64,000 nucleotides of DNA from Trematomus loennbergii (Eukaryota; Chordata; Actinopteri; Perciformes; Nototheniidae): NCBI GenBank assembly GCA_012861695.1, contig JAAOOA010000145.1, positions 565,001 through 629,000 on the forward strand. Direction: 5' to 3'. Numbering within the stretch: position 1 is the first letter of the stretch; every line of letters begins with the position of its first letter. The position numbers and the translations under genes are program-made. The notes under the pieces are model-generated. The model was not told the DNA's origin, ran no database searches, and saw nothing but the letters and a program-made list of their open reading frames with translations. Shown here piece after piece: positions 53,026-64,000 of this stretch.

Positions 53026-56000
53026 AAGAAGATGAGCATATCTGCTCTCTCTGGATCCAAACGGGCCCTTTCACTGCGCAGGATATCACCTGCTGAGCTA
53101 AACACTCTCTCGCTTGGCACGCTGCTTCCCTGTACATAAAGGTACTTGGTTGCCAAAACACAGCATTGGGAAACGAAACTGATTGGTTTGCCAAAAAATC
53201 AGTGGGGCCATATCACTGGTGATTCCCCTTGTGGCACGGTAATCCTCCACTTCCTTGAAGGCACGTATATGGTCCGATTCTGGAGCTTCAACGTGGGTAA
53301 TCAAGACCTCATCTTCTTCTTCGAAAAGTTCTGCCAGTCCAGATTTTCTTATTTTGCTTGGTTTCTGCAACAAATAAAAAGAAGGAACATCTTAAGACTT
53401 GGCTTGTAGCCTACAGTATAGTAAAAGCCTTACAAAATACGTTTGTTATCTGTAAAAGTACATAATTACCAATCCTGTTCATTAATAAATTCATCATGTT
53501 TTAATTATGATAATTTTCTCTGACTTGGGTCTGACCTTTTTATGTGCCTTAGAAACCATGTAAGGCCTGTATGCTAAGCCTTTCATGTGCACATCAAAGG
53601 GATCAAGTTGGTTCAGCAATTTGATCACTAATGACTACAATGTAACATCATTTAGTATTTCATTTCACACGTATGATTTTCAAGAAGGAGTGGCACATAA
53701 TGGTAATTAATACTGTTACAAATGTCCATGGTGAGAAATGAGAAACCAGCTTTTCCCCTTCACTGGCTAGGTCAAATTCTACAAATATTGCAATTTCACT
53801 GAACTTGGTTATAAATGGAGAATACTCAGACCCCCAATGCTTCTGTCAACCCTTTCATATACTGTACCTCTAGTTCTTCACTGTTGCCTGCTGCACAATC
53901 ACTTTCACAACCAGCCGGTTCTTGCTGGATGGCAGTGGCACATGTTCCAATGTTATCCCTATTGACCAAGGCAGCCAGCTGCTCCCAGACGGCATCATCA
54001 TGAGTCACAGTACCCTTGAATCGAGGATCCAGAGCAGCAGCCTCCTCCAAAAAGTGGCGGACAGACTCAGACTGAAAACACATAAGGGGATAACAAATTA
54101 AATATTCAAAGTTACTTATCTAGATATTTTTTATAAATGATATTTGTTATTGTTTTTCATGCCCAACTGATATCAGAATTTGTTAGAACGATTTGACATG
54201 CCAACGGGAATTCTATAATCAATAATAATGTGTTTTATTTTGGAAGTCGGATACAAATATTTCTAGTTGCATCAATGTGCTTGAAAATCCATATTAATTT
54301 TTTTTTTCTTTTTAAGATTTGAACCCATCAGGGAAAAGACACCCAATCGCCAGCTGCTGGCCTGCAGTATGTTACTAATCCCCGGGCCCTTACCAACTAA
54401 GCCAGCAGAAGATCTCACTAAAAAGATGACAATATTGTTAAATTGAAAATACCTGATAGCGCTTGGCCAAGCTGCTTGATACAGATGATTTGATCTCCTT
54501 GGTGAATCTTGAGTCATTAGGCTTGATGGTCATCCACTTCTCCAACTTCTTGAGTATAGGAATGATCAGGCCGGCAGTGGGTTGTTTCTCCTTACTCATG
54601 GCAACAGTGCAGGAAAGAAGAATTTTCATGACCGCACAGAATTCTTCTGCCTTACCAATGTCCTCATCACTAATCTTGGCCAAACGTTCACTCTCTGGCT
54701 TTTTCTTATCCTCTCATCCCGACATGCCGAGAGCAGTGCTGGATACTGTTCAAGAAATCGCACCATCATGTCATGGGTAGAGTTCCATCTCGTTTTAACA
54801 TCGAGGATTAGCAGGTGATCTGGTAGGCCTAGAAGTTTTTGCTTTTCTCGGAGCACTACTTTCCCCATGTTTATTGACCTGAACCAAGAAATTATAGTAC
54901 GTATTCTTCCTTTCCACCTGGCCACCTCTGGGTTGTCCACTGCTTTCTGGGCCGCCAAGTTTAGAGTGTGAGCAAAGCACCCAAGTTTCATTATACCAGC
55001 CTTCTCAGCAGCAACTTCCATGTTGGCAGCATTGTCGACAGTGATCATGGACACTTTATCCTTCAATCCAAAGTCAGCCAAGCAGTCCTCAATTTCTACA
55101 GCCACATTCTCTCCAGTCTGTGGTACAAATACAGCTTTTGTGCGAAGCACTCGACTCAACAATTTCCAGTCAACAATGAAATGTGCGGTGAACGTCAGAA
55201 AATGATCTGTGGCCACACTGGTCCAACCATCACTGGTTATGGCAACAAACTGGCTTCTGGCAATGTCACGTATGAGTTTTGACTTTTCTTCATCATACCA
55301 TGAAGGAATCAAGGTATTAGCCAAAGTATCCCGGTTGGGTGGCTTCCACCTGTTGTCAAACTCGTCAAGCATCTCTCTGAAGTGTGGGCTTGATATTGTA
55401 CAAAGGGGCGCCATGTCTTTAACTATATACTTGGTAACCTTTCTCGTCATGCTGTGTAACTTCTCTGGTTGAAGTTTGGTCCTTCTGGCAATGCTCCAGG
55501 GTGACGTCTCAGGCAACGTAGGTGTTACTACTGCTGGTGCTGCAAACAAAATGGAAAGATAATAGCCAACATTAATTTTAATAATAATAAATACATTTAA
55601 TTTCAAAGCGCTTTTTCAGGTGCTCAAAGATGCTTTACAGTGGTGATAAAATGAGATAAAATAGAATAAAAAAATATTGAAACAGCAACACATATTATAA
55701 TAGAATTAAAACATATTAAAGCAGCAACACAACACAATTCACAAATTAAAAGCCAGTCTGAAGAGGTGTTTTTGGTCAGTGTTGTGAAGGTGGGTGGGGG
55801 GGGGGGGGGGGGTGCAGCAGGCTCTGATGTGTTGTGGAAGGGAGTTCCAGAGGGTGGGGGCAGCGATGGAGAAGGTGTTTTTGTCTATATCCATCAGATC
55901 TAGCTAGTTCTAGCTAATGATATGACTGCCTGCTTATCAAAGTACACCTAAACAAACAATAAGCGTTACTTGGCAACGGGTTGTGGCGGCAAAGTATAGC

Positions 56001-56608
56001 GCGGCTGCCGCGGCATTATTATGTGTTTACATGAGGGAAGATTTAAACTTTAACGGACATGTTGACCGGCAAACAAAAATTATAACGGAAACTCTGGTTG
56101 TTGTGCTCCAAGTAGACAGGATGAACATGAATGAGTCTGTCCATGTGTAGTTATTATTCTCTTCCTGTCTGCCGCTAGGTCTCCGTCCGTAGCTAATCTC
56201 TCCACCTATGCTGTCCACTCAATTGTCTCTTCTGTTGCGTTTCTCCCCTGTATCGCTCACTCCCCCCCCTGTCTGCGCCGGTTAAAATAGAAGCGCCCCG
56301 TCAGTTAGCTTGGTTCTAAACATTGTCGATCACTCATAAATAAACTCACCTGGTTGTAGCGTAGCCGTAGGTAACATGAGTAGGGATGTTGAAGGCGTCG
56401 GAATCTGGGAGGCTGCAGACAGTGGTTGTCCTTGGGGCTTGAAGACTGAACATTCTCCTACTCTGATTTTATGCGATAGCAGTAAATGTTTTGACAGGTT
56501 TGATGTGTTACCGCCTTTCCCTGAAATAAATGTATTGCAGTGGTTACACACCCCACCATTCAAACTGGCAGTCATGTGCAACCACACTTTCGATTTCCGT
56601 GCAGACAT
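53004..56608 (-). CDS. hAT transposase (ZBED/Ac-like), two frame shifts
   Basis: Minus-strand exons: 56608-56350 (BED zinc finger: SKVWLHMTAS, CNHC, then HLLLSHKI), 55539-54453, 54071-53868 and 53364-53004, all with GT-AG junctions in matching phase, stop TGA at 53006-53004. The catalytic part has FVAITSDGWTS, MITVDNAANM, KLGCFAHTLNLAAQKAV and LDVKTRWNST. The C-terminal hATC dimerisation domain has EVEDYRATRGI, APLIFWQ and SSVPSERVFSSAGDI. The total is 1911 bases, about 637 codons, normal for the family. One A is missing in a run near 54712 and the frame shifts in a T run near 53162. With those two fixed by read error it would be intact. Confidence 0.9.
55560..55890 (-). mobile_element. LINE (L2-like) 3' tail in first intron of hAT transposase
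   Basis: Minus-strand remnant with KNTFSIAAPTLWNSLPQH, followed by a 3' UTR with GCTTTACAG/AAGCGCTTTGAA motifs and a TTATTATTA tail at 55574-55590. Contains a run of about 16 G at 55796-55811. Confidence 0.68.
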
Positions 56609-56968
56609 CGAGCTAATAGTAGTTAGTAAGAATGACAGCTAACCGAAAGGCTCAGACGTTCGGGACGATGGTGACGAGCGTTGCTAGGCAATCAAGCCTA
56701 TCACCGAAGCCGGTGCAAGGCGCGCGATCTGATTGGCTGGCGGATGTCAACAATATGGTCGCAGCCCACACTCCACAGTGACTCGTTTGTGGAGTTTCAC
56801 GTCGAAATTGACATCGTAATTTGACGGTTTGGGCCCGAGTTTAAGGATCTTACGGCTTTTTTTTTTTAAAGTATCGATACCGGATCTGATTTCGGTACGG
56901 TATACCGTAGCCACCAGTAGCCGGTATTTCGGTAATACCGGATACCGGTATGCATCCCTACTTGGAGC

Positions 56969-57264
56969 CCCGCCTTTACCTGCCCCAACATCTCACTTTG
57001 AACGATGTAGTCATCCGGATATCTGCATACTGAGAGTGGGACGCAGGACGCGGTCAATGAGCTGCTGGAAGGGGGTCCACTGGACTGGAGGGGCTCTTGG
57101 ATCTGGTGATGCCTTGCTCTTCCTGAAAGGGGAGGACACCTATCTGCCATAGTTTCTCCACCTGACGACTGAGTTCGGCATCGGGGGTTCCAGTTGGGGT
57201 GAAGAGACTCTGGGGGGCAACCGATGGCTCCTGAATAGGGGGGGCCCTTGGAGTGTCCAACCTA
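56969..57264 (+). other. 3' flank of NLR copy B, continued
   Basis: Continues the sequence of 21069-21360 after the hAT insertion. No gene seen. Confidence 0.6.
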
Positions 57265-57900
57265 ATGATAATAATAATAATAATAATAATGCATTTTATT
57301 TGTAAAGCACCTTTCATTGCTAAAAGTAATCTCAAAGTGCTACAAGGGTGCTAATATAATATACTTTTTAAAGAAACACAAGTTTAATAAAAGCTTTAAA
57401 AAAGAAGAAAGGTTTTTAGGTCCTTCTTAAAGGAGTCAGTGGTCTGTGGAGTCCTCAGTTTGTCTGGGAGGGAATTCCACAGGTGAACAGAAAGCCCCCC
57501 ATGGTGCAGAGTTTGGTCCTGGGGGGGAAGCAGATGGTTGGTTGTAAAATGGAGGTTGCGTGTGGAGGTTTGTGAGGAGAGTAGTTCCTTGAGGTATGAA
57601 GGAGCGTTCCGTGGATGCACTGATGGGTGAGGAGTGAGATCTTGTATTTGAACCTAGCTGGAGGGCTATCGGTGCCCCCTGTGGACCCAAAGAGACTCTT
57701 TTGGTTGGGGTAATGAGGTGAAAGTTATCTGCACCTATTAGTAGGAGAGGCTGCACTTTGGAAAAGAGGGAAGGGGAAGGCCTTGTAGGCGGAGATAGTG
57801 TTTCTTGAGTTCATCCACAGGATAACTCTAGTCCACAAGTGAAAGTCTGTCAGAGGTGAATGTGTCTTTGAGGAGGAATGTTTTCTTGGGATTGAAAGAG
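57265..57900 (-). mobile_element. LINE (L2/Rex1-like) 3' fragment, second copy
   Basis: Duplicate of 21362-21990: minus-strand VHLWNSLPDKLRTPQTTDSF, 3' UTR, and an (ATT)n tail at 57265-57290. The 3' tail portion occurs again at about 58960-59040. Confidence 0.72.
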
Positions 57901-58039
57901 GGTGATATCTCAAAGGTCACTGAGGCTCCATTTCAGAATAAATATATGATATGTTTTATAATGATTGATCATTAAAGTGTTCTCAAAGCTGGTAAATGTG
58001 CAGCTAGTTTTAATGACTTTGTATACTGCTGCAGGGTAG

Positions 58040-58826
58040 TGTTGAGATCTCCATATTAGGTTGAATAATTAAAACGAAAGTTAATTATAATCAAATATAA
58101 TCAATTATATTCTTGTATAACCCACAATGAAAATGCTTCATATTTTATGTTTTCTATATTTAGTGGTTTGTTAAATTGAGTGTGTAAGGCCTATTATGGT
58201 TTATGGGTGTCACTGATAAGAGAGGAGAGACAGTTTCTTCCCTCTTCCCTCACAGCAGTACACAGGGAGGGGGGCTCCTGACTTAAGGAGAAATACACTT
58301 TTAAATGTCACAACTGAATTGGGCAGTTGAAGTTACAATTTAGTGTAATAAATGTCTAAACTATGAATTAAGGTTTCAGATTAGAAAATGACCACCGCAT
58401 GATATGTTTTATATTATTGTCATGTAACGAGAGAAGGTAAAAACCCTGTATACGTGTGGACCAATTTTTCTTCAAATAAACTGACCCACCTTTTGGATTG
58501 GGACAACTTAAAAGACATCTGCGCTCTCCTCTCCTGCTTGAAAGGTAAGATTGCACACTGCCACACTCACACTTGGGTAGGGCCACACCTCACTACTGAT
58601 ACCAAAATCCTTCGGGATCGCTTAAACAGATTTAGCGGGTCGTCTGAATTGAAACAGCAGTTAATTGAACCTGGTTCTTCAGGAGTTAATAGAGGTGAGA
58701 TCTTGCTGACGTTGGTGGATCTGAGCCAAGCAGTAAACGTACATAGACTCAATAACTTCTGTTAGGTCAATTAGTAGGTCTGAGTAATTTGCCGGAATAA
58801 ATTATCAGCTCTCCCGACTCCCAACA
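58040..58826. mobile_element. Solo LTR-like element
   Basis: Starts TGTTGAGATCTCC and ends GACTCCCAACA (TG...CA, with inverted TGTTG/CAACA). It has AAATAAACTG at about 58474 as a likely poly(A) signal and a CT-rich downstream part. 787 bases fits a retroviral-type LTR. No internal gag-pol sequence. No matching 4-6 base duplication, because the right flank is a rearranged copy of 57126 onwards. Confidence 0.55.
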
Positions 58827-59085
58827 AAGGGGAGGACACCTATCTGCCATAGTTTTTCCACCTGACGACTGAGTTCAGCATCGGGGGTTCCAGTTGGGGT
58901 GAAGAGAATCTGGGGGGCATCCGATGACTCCTGAATAGGGGGGGCCCTTGGAGTGTCCAACCTAATGATGATAATAATAATAATGCATTTTATTTGTAAA
59001 GCACCTTTCATTGCTAAAAGTAATCTCAAAGTGCTACAAGGGGCATAATATACTTCTTTTTTTTTTTTTAAAGAAACACAAGTTT
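58827..59085. repeat. Partial repeat of 57126-57385
   Basis: AAGGGGAGGACACCTATCTG through the (ATA)n LINE tail repeats the sequence at 57126-57385 with about 96% identity and a T-run insertion at 59056. It starts exactly at the LTR end and stops at the TTAA-type MITE fragment. Confidence 0.85.
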
Positions 59086-59087
59086 AA

Positions 59088-59364
59088 AGGTGGGGTAGGT
59101 AATTTTGGAGAAACCAGCTCGAGTGCGCTAAAAATTGAAAATACACAGCCGGAAAAATCTGCCACTTCCTTACAGAGCCCCTCCTCCAACACACACGAAC
59201 GCGCACATGACCAATGAGGGCACGATGAGGGCAGATGGAAGGCTGACAGGCAGGTAGGCCATCCAGTTATTTTAGCCGGGCCGGCTAAAATGATTGGTCG
59301 TGCTTTTACAGTATTCTGGCTTCCACATATGACATTTTTTTATGGATTTTTTGTCAAAGCACTT
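59088..59364. mobile_element. TTAA-type MITE fragment (AGGTGGGGTAGG)
   Basis: Left 277 bases of the family at 26462-26838, starting after TTTAA. The right end is replaced by a TTAACCCTTGTGTGG sequence. Confidence 0.72.
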
Positions 59365-59585
59365 AACCCTTGTGTGGTGTTCGGGTCAAATTGACCCGAT
59401 TTCCATTTTCAATTAATACAAAAAAATATAAGGATATTTTCGTTCAACCTGAAACTCAATGGCCGGGGCTTATTTATTGTGAAGGACATGTGGAATTGTT
59501 TTTATTTTTTTCCACTTATGAAAAAATGCCCACCCGCATTTATGTCCTTCATAAGAGGTTCGGGTCAATCTGACCCGGATACAAT
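59365..59585. repeat. Fish repeat with GGGTCAAATTGACCCG palindrome
   Basis: Begins AACCCTTGTGTGGTGTTCGG, then a perfect palindrome CGGGTCAAATTGACCCG at about 59384-59400 and GGGTCAATCTGACCC at about 59563-59577. Likely a short MITE. Confidence 0.55.
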
Positions 59586-59630
59586 ACCAGGACAGACAGA
59601 CAGAGAAAACACACTAACACATAAACTAAA

Positions 59631-59632
<2 letters not shown>

Positions 59633-59705
<73 letters not shown>

Positions 59706-59720
59706 ACACACAACACACAC
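59633..59720. repeat. (CA)n microsatellite
   Basis: CA tract with ACC interruptions. Confidence 0.95.
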
Positions 59721-59937
59721 AATTGTATGCATAGAGAAGCTGTTTGATCCTGTTTTACCTTGATCTTTACCCTTTGTAGTGTGTACACAAAACTATCCTA
59801 GAACATTATAAACATTTTAGATCTTCCAGAAATGTATAAACATTTTACATTTTCTCGCACTGTCCCCCTCGCACCTGCACGCCGGAGGAGGGACTAAACA
59901 GAGACATAACCTCACATTACAGTGTATAGTGCAGAAC

Positions 59938-61338
59938 TATGGAGGACTGAACATGACTTAAGTATAAATAAATAAATAAATAAATGTGTAAATAAATGTA
60001 TGAAGAAATACAGGAATAAATAAATAAATACGTAAATAAATAAATAAATACAGGAATAAATAAATGACGAAATAAATACAGGAATAAATAAATACAGGAA
60101 TAAATAAATGACGAAATAAATACAGGAATAAATAAATACAGGAATAAATAAATGACGAAATAAATACAGAAATAAATAAATGTTGAAATAAATACACAAA
60201 TAAAAGAATAAATAAATGCTAAATAAATATGGAAATAAATACACCAATGTATAAATAAATAAAACAGAACACACGTTATTATATATCTTTCATATATTTC
60301 TACATTTACTCGACATACATTTATTATTTATTTATGTGTCCATATGCTAATGAGGTGGGCGGTCCTAACCTCAGTCTGAAGCAGGATTGGTTACAGGAGT
60401 TGTGATCATTCTGGCAGAGGGCTATACTAACGCCTGGCTAACCGCGCTGATTTGAATGCAGGAGCTTTACTGTTTAGCTCTTATCTTATACATCCATGGT
60501 TTATCCACAGTTGTAAGGATTATTTATGGGTATTGGTTTAAGAGCCATTGGAGATCATTAGCGGACCATTTAGAGAACGGAGAACCAAAAGACTATGTCC
60601 TCTCTATGTCCAGTTTCGTGTGGAACGATGTATAGAGGACTTGGCTCAGCTCGACATGGATGTGGATGTTAACCCAGCTGTGTTTGAGAGTCTTCAAGAG
60701 GTTGCCCGCCAACTTGAAATCCTCTCGGAAACAGAGGAGGCGACCCTTGGGCGTCCATCTTACATATTGCCCCAAACGTTATTGAAGCACATCGTCGTTG
60801 GGGGCACACCGCTGGGGACATCGCGTACGGGTGTGCGAAAGAACAATTATTAAAGAATCGATTATTAGTGAGTTGCCGTGGGTGTACACTGTACACAGAA
60901 TGAACAGATGTGACTTGCCACGAATCTCTTGCTTCTGCCTGGCTCCAACAATTGGCGAATCCTGTCAGACTGAGGTTAGGACCGCCCACCTCATTAGCAT
61001 ACGGGACACATAAATAAATAAATGTTTGTTGCGTAATGTAGAAATATATGAAAGATATATAATAACGTGTGTCCTGTTTTATTTTCGACTTTTATTTATT
61101 TATTTATACATTGGTGTATTATTTCCATATTTATTTATGCATTATTTATTATTTTATTTATTTATTTGTGTATTTATTTCAACATTTATTTATTTCTGTA
61201 TTTATTTCGTCATTTATTTATTCCTGTATTTATTTATTTATTTACGTATTTATTTATTTATTCCTGTATTTCTTCATACATTTATTTACATTTTTATTTA
61301 TTATTTATTTATACTTAAGTCATGTTCCGTCCTCCATA
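59938..61338. mobile_element. Long-TIR element with AAATAAAT-rich arms
   Basis: Ends TATGGAGGACTGAACATGAC and the inverted GTCATGTTCCGTCCTCCATA, with a 6-base target duplication CAGAAC (59932-59937 and 61339-61344); 1401 bases. The inverted arms (about 460 and 385 bases) consist mostly of AAATAAAT repeats and 28-base AGGAATAAATAAATGACG units, and continue to GTCAGACTGAGGTTAGGACC at about 60395 and 60960. The core of about 560 bases holds a broken ORF. Confidence 0.78.
60548..60890 (+). pseudogene. Core ORF of long-TIR element, broken
   Basis: Open from 60548 with VERCIEDLAQLDMDVDVNPA, VFESLQEVARQLEILSE and LGRPSYILPQTLL, then out of frame HTAGDIAYGCAKEQLL. The pattern GRPSY-x-(I/L)PQ-x2-L followed by a G-x-I-A type helix resembles the helix-turn-helix segment seen before integrase cores in some teleost transposon proteins. 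No catalytic domain is present. Identification is weak. Confidence 0.35.
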
Positions 61339-61365
61339 CAGAACTACAATTATTCTACCAGCAAA

Positions 61366-61488
61366 ATGGACAAAAGATATTCTGATCAGAGAGCCTTGGA
61401 GCTAATAATGGATGAGAGTGAGTGGAATGCATTAGAAGAACACGGTGAAGTGGAACAGGAAGACATTTCTGAAGATAAGGATAAGTGA
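61366..61488 (+). CDS. Short acidic ORF, possible piggyBac-type N-terminus
   Basis: ATG-led 40 codons reading MDKRYSDQRALELIMDESEW and then an acidic EDISEDKDK end before TGA. Acidic starts with an S-x-Q-x-A-L-E-L-I motif resemble N-termini of piggyBac-type proteins in fish. Just outside the 6-base duplication of the neighbouring element. No continuation found. Confidence 0.3.
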   Translation: MDKRYSDQRALELIMDESEWNALEEHGEVEQEDISEDKDK

Positions 61489-63295
61489 GGTAAACTCAGA
61501 ATTTGACAGCGAATTCACACATTTGGTTGTTTATAGCATAAAGAACATCTGATTTAATGTGAGTTAGGGAAATAATCATTTTGAGGATAAGTATGTGTAT
61601 ATAAATATGTAATTTACAACAGCTGTACGATGCTTGATAAGCTTGAAATGGACCTTGAAAATGCTTGAAAAGTGCTTGAATTTGACTTTGGAAAAGGTGT
61701 AAGAACCCTGTAAAAAGTATTAAAAGTTGATAAATCAATTTAGAGAAAATGTAGGCTATTAAAAAGTATTAAACTGCATTTTCCAAGGTATTAAATGTTG
61801 TAGCTTGTTTTCAATAAGTATATAAATTGTCCAAAGAGGTTGTATTCTACAGTGTGCCTGAATGTAATCATTGCGTAGTTTATTTATGGCATCCCGTTGG
61901 ATTTGCCGTCATCTGAACAGGACATCGCACGCTCACTGCTTGATAGCGCGCGAAGGTCCGTTTACGCCGGTTGTTAAACAACATCGTTATGGGGAAATGC
62001 AGTCTGCGTCCAAATGGTTGGAAGATAAGGAGGAAGGACAATCAATACTGTATAGGCCATTCTACCGAATTGGACCAAAGTCAGGTTGGAAATGTTTTGA
62101 AATTTTGTAGGTTTTTTTCCCCAAAACTTTGTCCATTTATATTTTGTACCATATCTAAATTACACATATCTAGTAAAAGAACCGTACATTTTTACATCGT
62201 ATTTTCAGACTGTATTGGAATGTTCTTCCTCTACCAAAATGGTCACTACCGAAACATAGTACATACACTGTAGTAAACAAGTATTATATTAACCTGTTAA
62301 GATTGTTTTACCTTCCGTTCTCTAAATAGTATTTTAACAAATATTTCTGAGGGTTTTCACAATTAAATTAATAAAAGTGAATTTTTAATCAAAGGTCATA
62401 CAATTCATAAAAATCATAATGCAAAATTTCTTTGTAAAATGCATAACACTGATCATATTGATTCCAGAGTTGATGATTGTTGAAATTGAACATACATTAA
62501 ACCAATCAGTATCATATCATTTTATTGATAAGTCAATATACTTAATTTTTTACAAAACATCCAGTGTTTCGGTAGTGACCACAGTATTTTGTTCTCAAGG
62601 TTGTATCATGTTCCCTCAACCTTATTGCTTAATCTTAACTCACAAACATGCCTTATGTTGAAGTGTGAATGTTTGAAGCTACTGACCCAGAATCAGCACT
62701 TTAGTAACAGGCTGAAATAGAGGGGGATGAGGCTAGAATGCATGATCTGTTTGGTATTTTGAGCAAAACACTTCATAGACATGTTTTTATATATATCTGA
62801 GACCTATAATATATGCCTACAAATAGTATAATAAGAGACCTTTAAAGAGACACACTGAATTTCAGACTTTAAAACACATTTATTTCAAAATGGTGGGATT
62901 TACCTGCTTACCATTCCATTTTGTCACTACCGAAACGATCATGTCAATTACCATTTTGAAAACGTGTATTACAATTAAATCACGGTCAAATATGTTCATT
63001 TTTTCGTTTGTAGTTGTTGCCCCCTTGCCAGCGATTCTTTCTGACCAATCAGCAGTCGAGAGTGTTTACGTCACTAGTTTAGCATATTCAGCCCGGTTTG
63101 TTGGCCCGGTAAGAACCTCGATTTTGGAAGGCCAGAAAAAGGTGAAAAAGTAGCCCTGAGCCGGAACTAGCCCTAGTGGAAAAGCAAAAAGCTTAAACCG
63201 TGCTACGTGCTGCAGTGGGAAAAGCGCCATAAATGACTTTGTTAACAATCAGAACGCCAGATTGACCTTGTTTTGATCTGTTTTTCTGCCTACAG
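61489..63295 (+). other. Duplicated intron and flank upstream of second terminal exon
   Basis: Colinear with about 22845-24575: CTTGAAAATGCTTGAAAAG motifs, GTTTCGGTAGTGACC and CACTACCGAAAC inverted motifs, a TTAA-element remnant, and a Harbinger-like remnant ending GGGAAAAGCGCCATA (about 63228). No gene recognised. Confidence 0.65.
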
Positions 63296-63430
63296 AACGA
63301 GACGTTCCTGTGTCACCGGTTCACGCGCTTCGTCATGAAGTACAACCTGATGTCCAAGGACAACCTGATCGTGCCCATCCTGGAGGAGGAGGTGCAGAAC
63401 ACCTCGTCAGCGGGGGAGAGCGAGGCCTAA
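63296..63430 (+). CDS. Terminal exon of an unidentified conserved gene, second copy
   Basis: Identical to 24576-24710 in every base: acceptor [35 protein letters not shown] and the acidic end, TAA at 63428-63430. One of the two copies should be the true last exon of the parent gene, whose other exons are outside the window. The other was carried along in the duplication. Perfect identity, while the flanking introns differ by several percent, suggests purifying selection on both or recent gene conversion. Confidence 0.7.
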   Translation, partial: NETFLCHRFTRFVMKYNLMSKDNLIVPILEEEVQNTSSAGESEA

Positions 63431-64000
63431 ACACACTGCTGCCACAAAGGGAGACACATGTAACACACACATGACATGAGGAGACACATTCACACACCTT
63501 GCATACACAGTACACACATATATATAATATATTATAATATATATATATATATATATATACACACTACAGTGTCTACAATAAGGCTCGTAACACTGTCCAT
63601 GTCCCTCCACCCTTGTCACCTGTGTCTATCTCAAAGGAAGTGAGGGGTAGCGGGAGCAGAGTTCAGCCATGCCTGCAGGACAAGTTGACGTTTTCTATCC
63701 TCCTCCCTCTCGCTCTGTGTGTTCAGATCCACTCTGGGGGTCTGGGTGCAGCCCCTGCTCTCACACTACTCCTCCTGGGGAAACCCCTTTTACCTTTAAT
63801 GTTCTTTAAGCAGCTGGATTTGCAAAAATGTAATCATGGTGACCTGTATTGTTGACAAAGGCACACGCTGACAGCCCCTCCCTCTGTATATAACCCCCCC
63901 CCCCCCTCTCTTAATTCACTATCATGTTTTCTGATGGTGCTTCACTTTTTCGTGTCTGCTTCTGTTTCTCTATTTGCTTATTGTGTTGCCTACCAGCCTG
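63431..64000 (+). other. 3' UTR of second terminal exon, to window end
   Basis: Matches 24711-25260 with an enlarged TA tract (63520-63560). The poly(A) signal of the first copy would fall just beyond the window. Confidence 0.6.

Larger units (their letters stand above)
52229..56960. mobile_element. hAT-type transposon, 4.7 kb, with BED-finger transposase
   Basis: Ends TAGGGATGCATATCG and the inverted CGGTATGCATCCCTA, with a perfect 8-base target duplication CTTGGAGC at 52221-52228 and 56961-56968. The empty site is in copy A at about 21061. Subterminal GATACCGATACC repeats lie at both ends (52256-52300 and 56870-56950). It encodes a four-exon transposase on the minus strand. Confidence 0.93.

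Noticed and set aside
54968..55472. Plus-strand frames of about 100 and 87 residues in the hAT
   Set aside because: Antisense shadows of the minus-strand transposase exon 2.
58040..58826. Complete endogenous retrovirus
   Set aside because: Only one LTR-like unit is present. No gag, pol or env frame or primer-binding site with a second LTR was found.
59912..61318. Open frames rich in Tyr, Leu, Phe and Ile that look like membrane proteins
   Set aside because: They are translations of AAATAAAT repeats in the arms of a long-TIR element.
53..64000. tRNA, rRNA or snRNA genes
   Set aside because: No A/B box pair with a foldable cloverleaf, or rRNA motif, was noticed by eye. A proper covariance-model scan was not possible.

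Overview
The window is teleost fish genomic DNA, probably a spiny-rayed (percomorph) fish. It has GT-AG introns, long (GT)n tracts, two tandem copies of the fish-expanded NLR-C receptor type (RING, FISNA, NACHT, LRR), and a dense nest of DNA transposons, LINE tails and one solo LTR. No RNA genes, CRISPR arrays or prokaryotic features were seen. The species cannot be named from the sequence.

Layout. NLR copy A runs from about 303 to 20679 and copy B from about 29257 to 51835, both on the plus strand. Each has a first coding exon next to a (GT)n tract, one or more about 102-base N-terminal repeat exons (four in A, one in B), a RING exon, a roughly 1.9-2.0 kb FISNA-NACHT-helical exon, three LRR exons and a tiny C-terminal exon pair. 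After each copy lies a shared 3' flank ending in an identical terminal exon of an unrelated, unidentified gene (24576-24710 and 63296-63430). The order NLR-A, terminal exon, NLR-B, terminal exon shows a segmental tandem duplication whose unit has since diverged in length from about 29 to 39 kb through insertions.

Because the copies are so similar, each acts as an empty-site control for the other. Copy A gained two TTAA-flanked piggyBac-type elements (3321-4486 and 4671-11381, the second holding a 4.3 kb Harbinger that itself holds a hAT MITE) and a CAGGGGCCTC-ended element. Copy B gained a 12 kb block with about 400-base terminal inverted repeats (30917-42953, with a Kolobok-like THAP element and a hAT inside), a LINE tail inside its RING exon, a deleted Harbinger (46481-48787) and a 4.7 kb hAT with a perfect 8-base target duplication (52229-56960). 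Insertions shared by both copies predate the duplication.

If expressed, the NLRs would be cytosolic innate immune sensors: FISNA-NACHT for nucleotide-dependent oligomerisation, RING as a possible ubiquitin ligase module, LRRs for sensing. As given, neither copy has an open frame through its main exon. The breaks are mostly single-base losses in short homopolymers at different places in the two copies, which fits uncorrected long-read error as well as pseudogenisation. The features most worth attention are the transposon-anchored growth of the N-terminal exon array in copy A, the 54-base in-frame repeat that varies between copies (3 versus 5 units), the LINE tail that supplies a new splice acceptor inside the RING exon of copy B, and the unclassified 12 kb long-TIR element with promoter-like TIRs.
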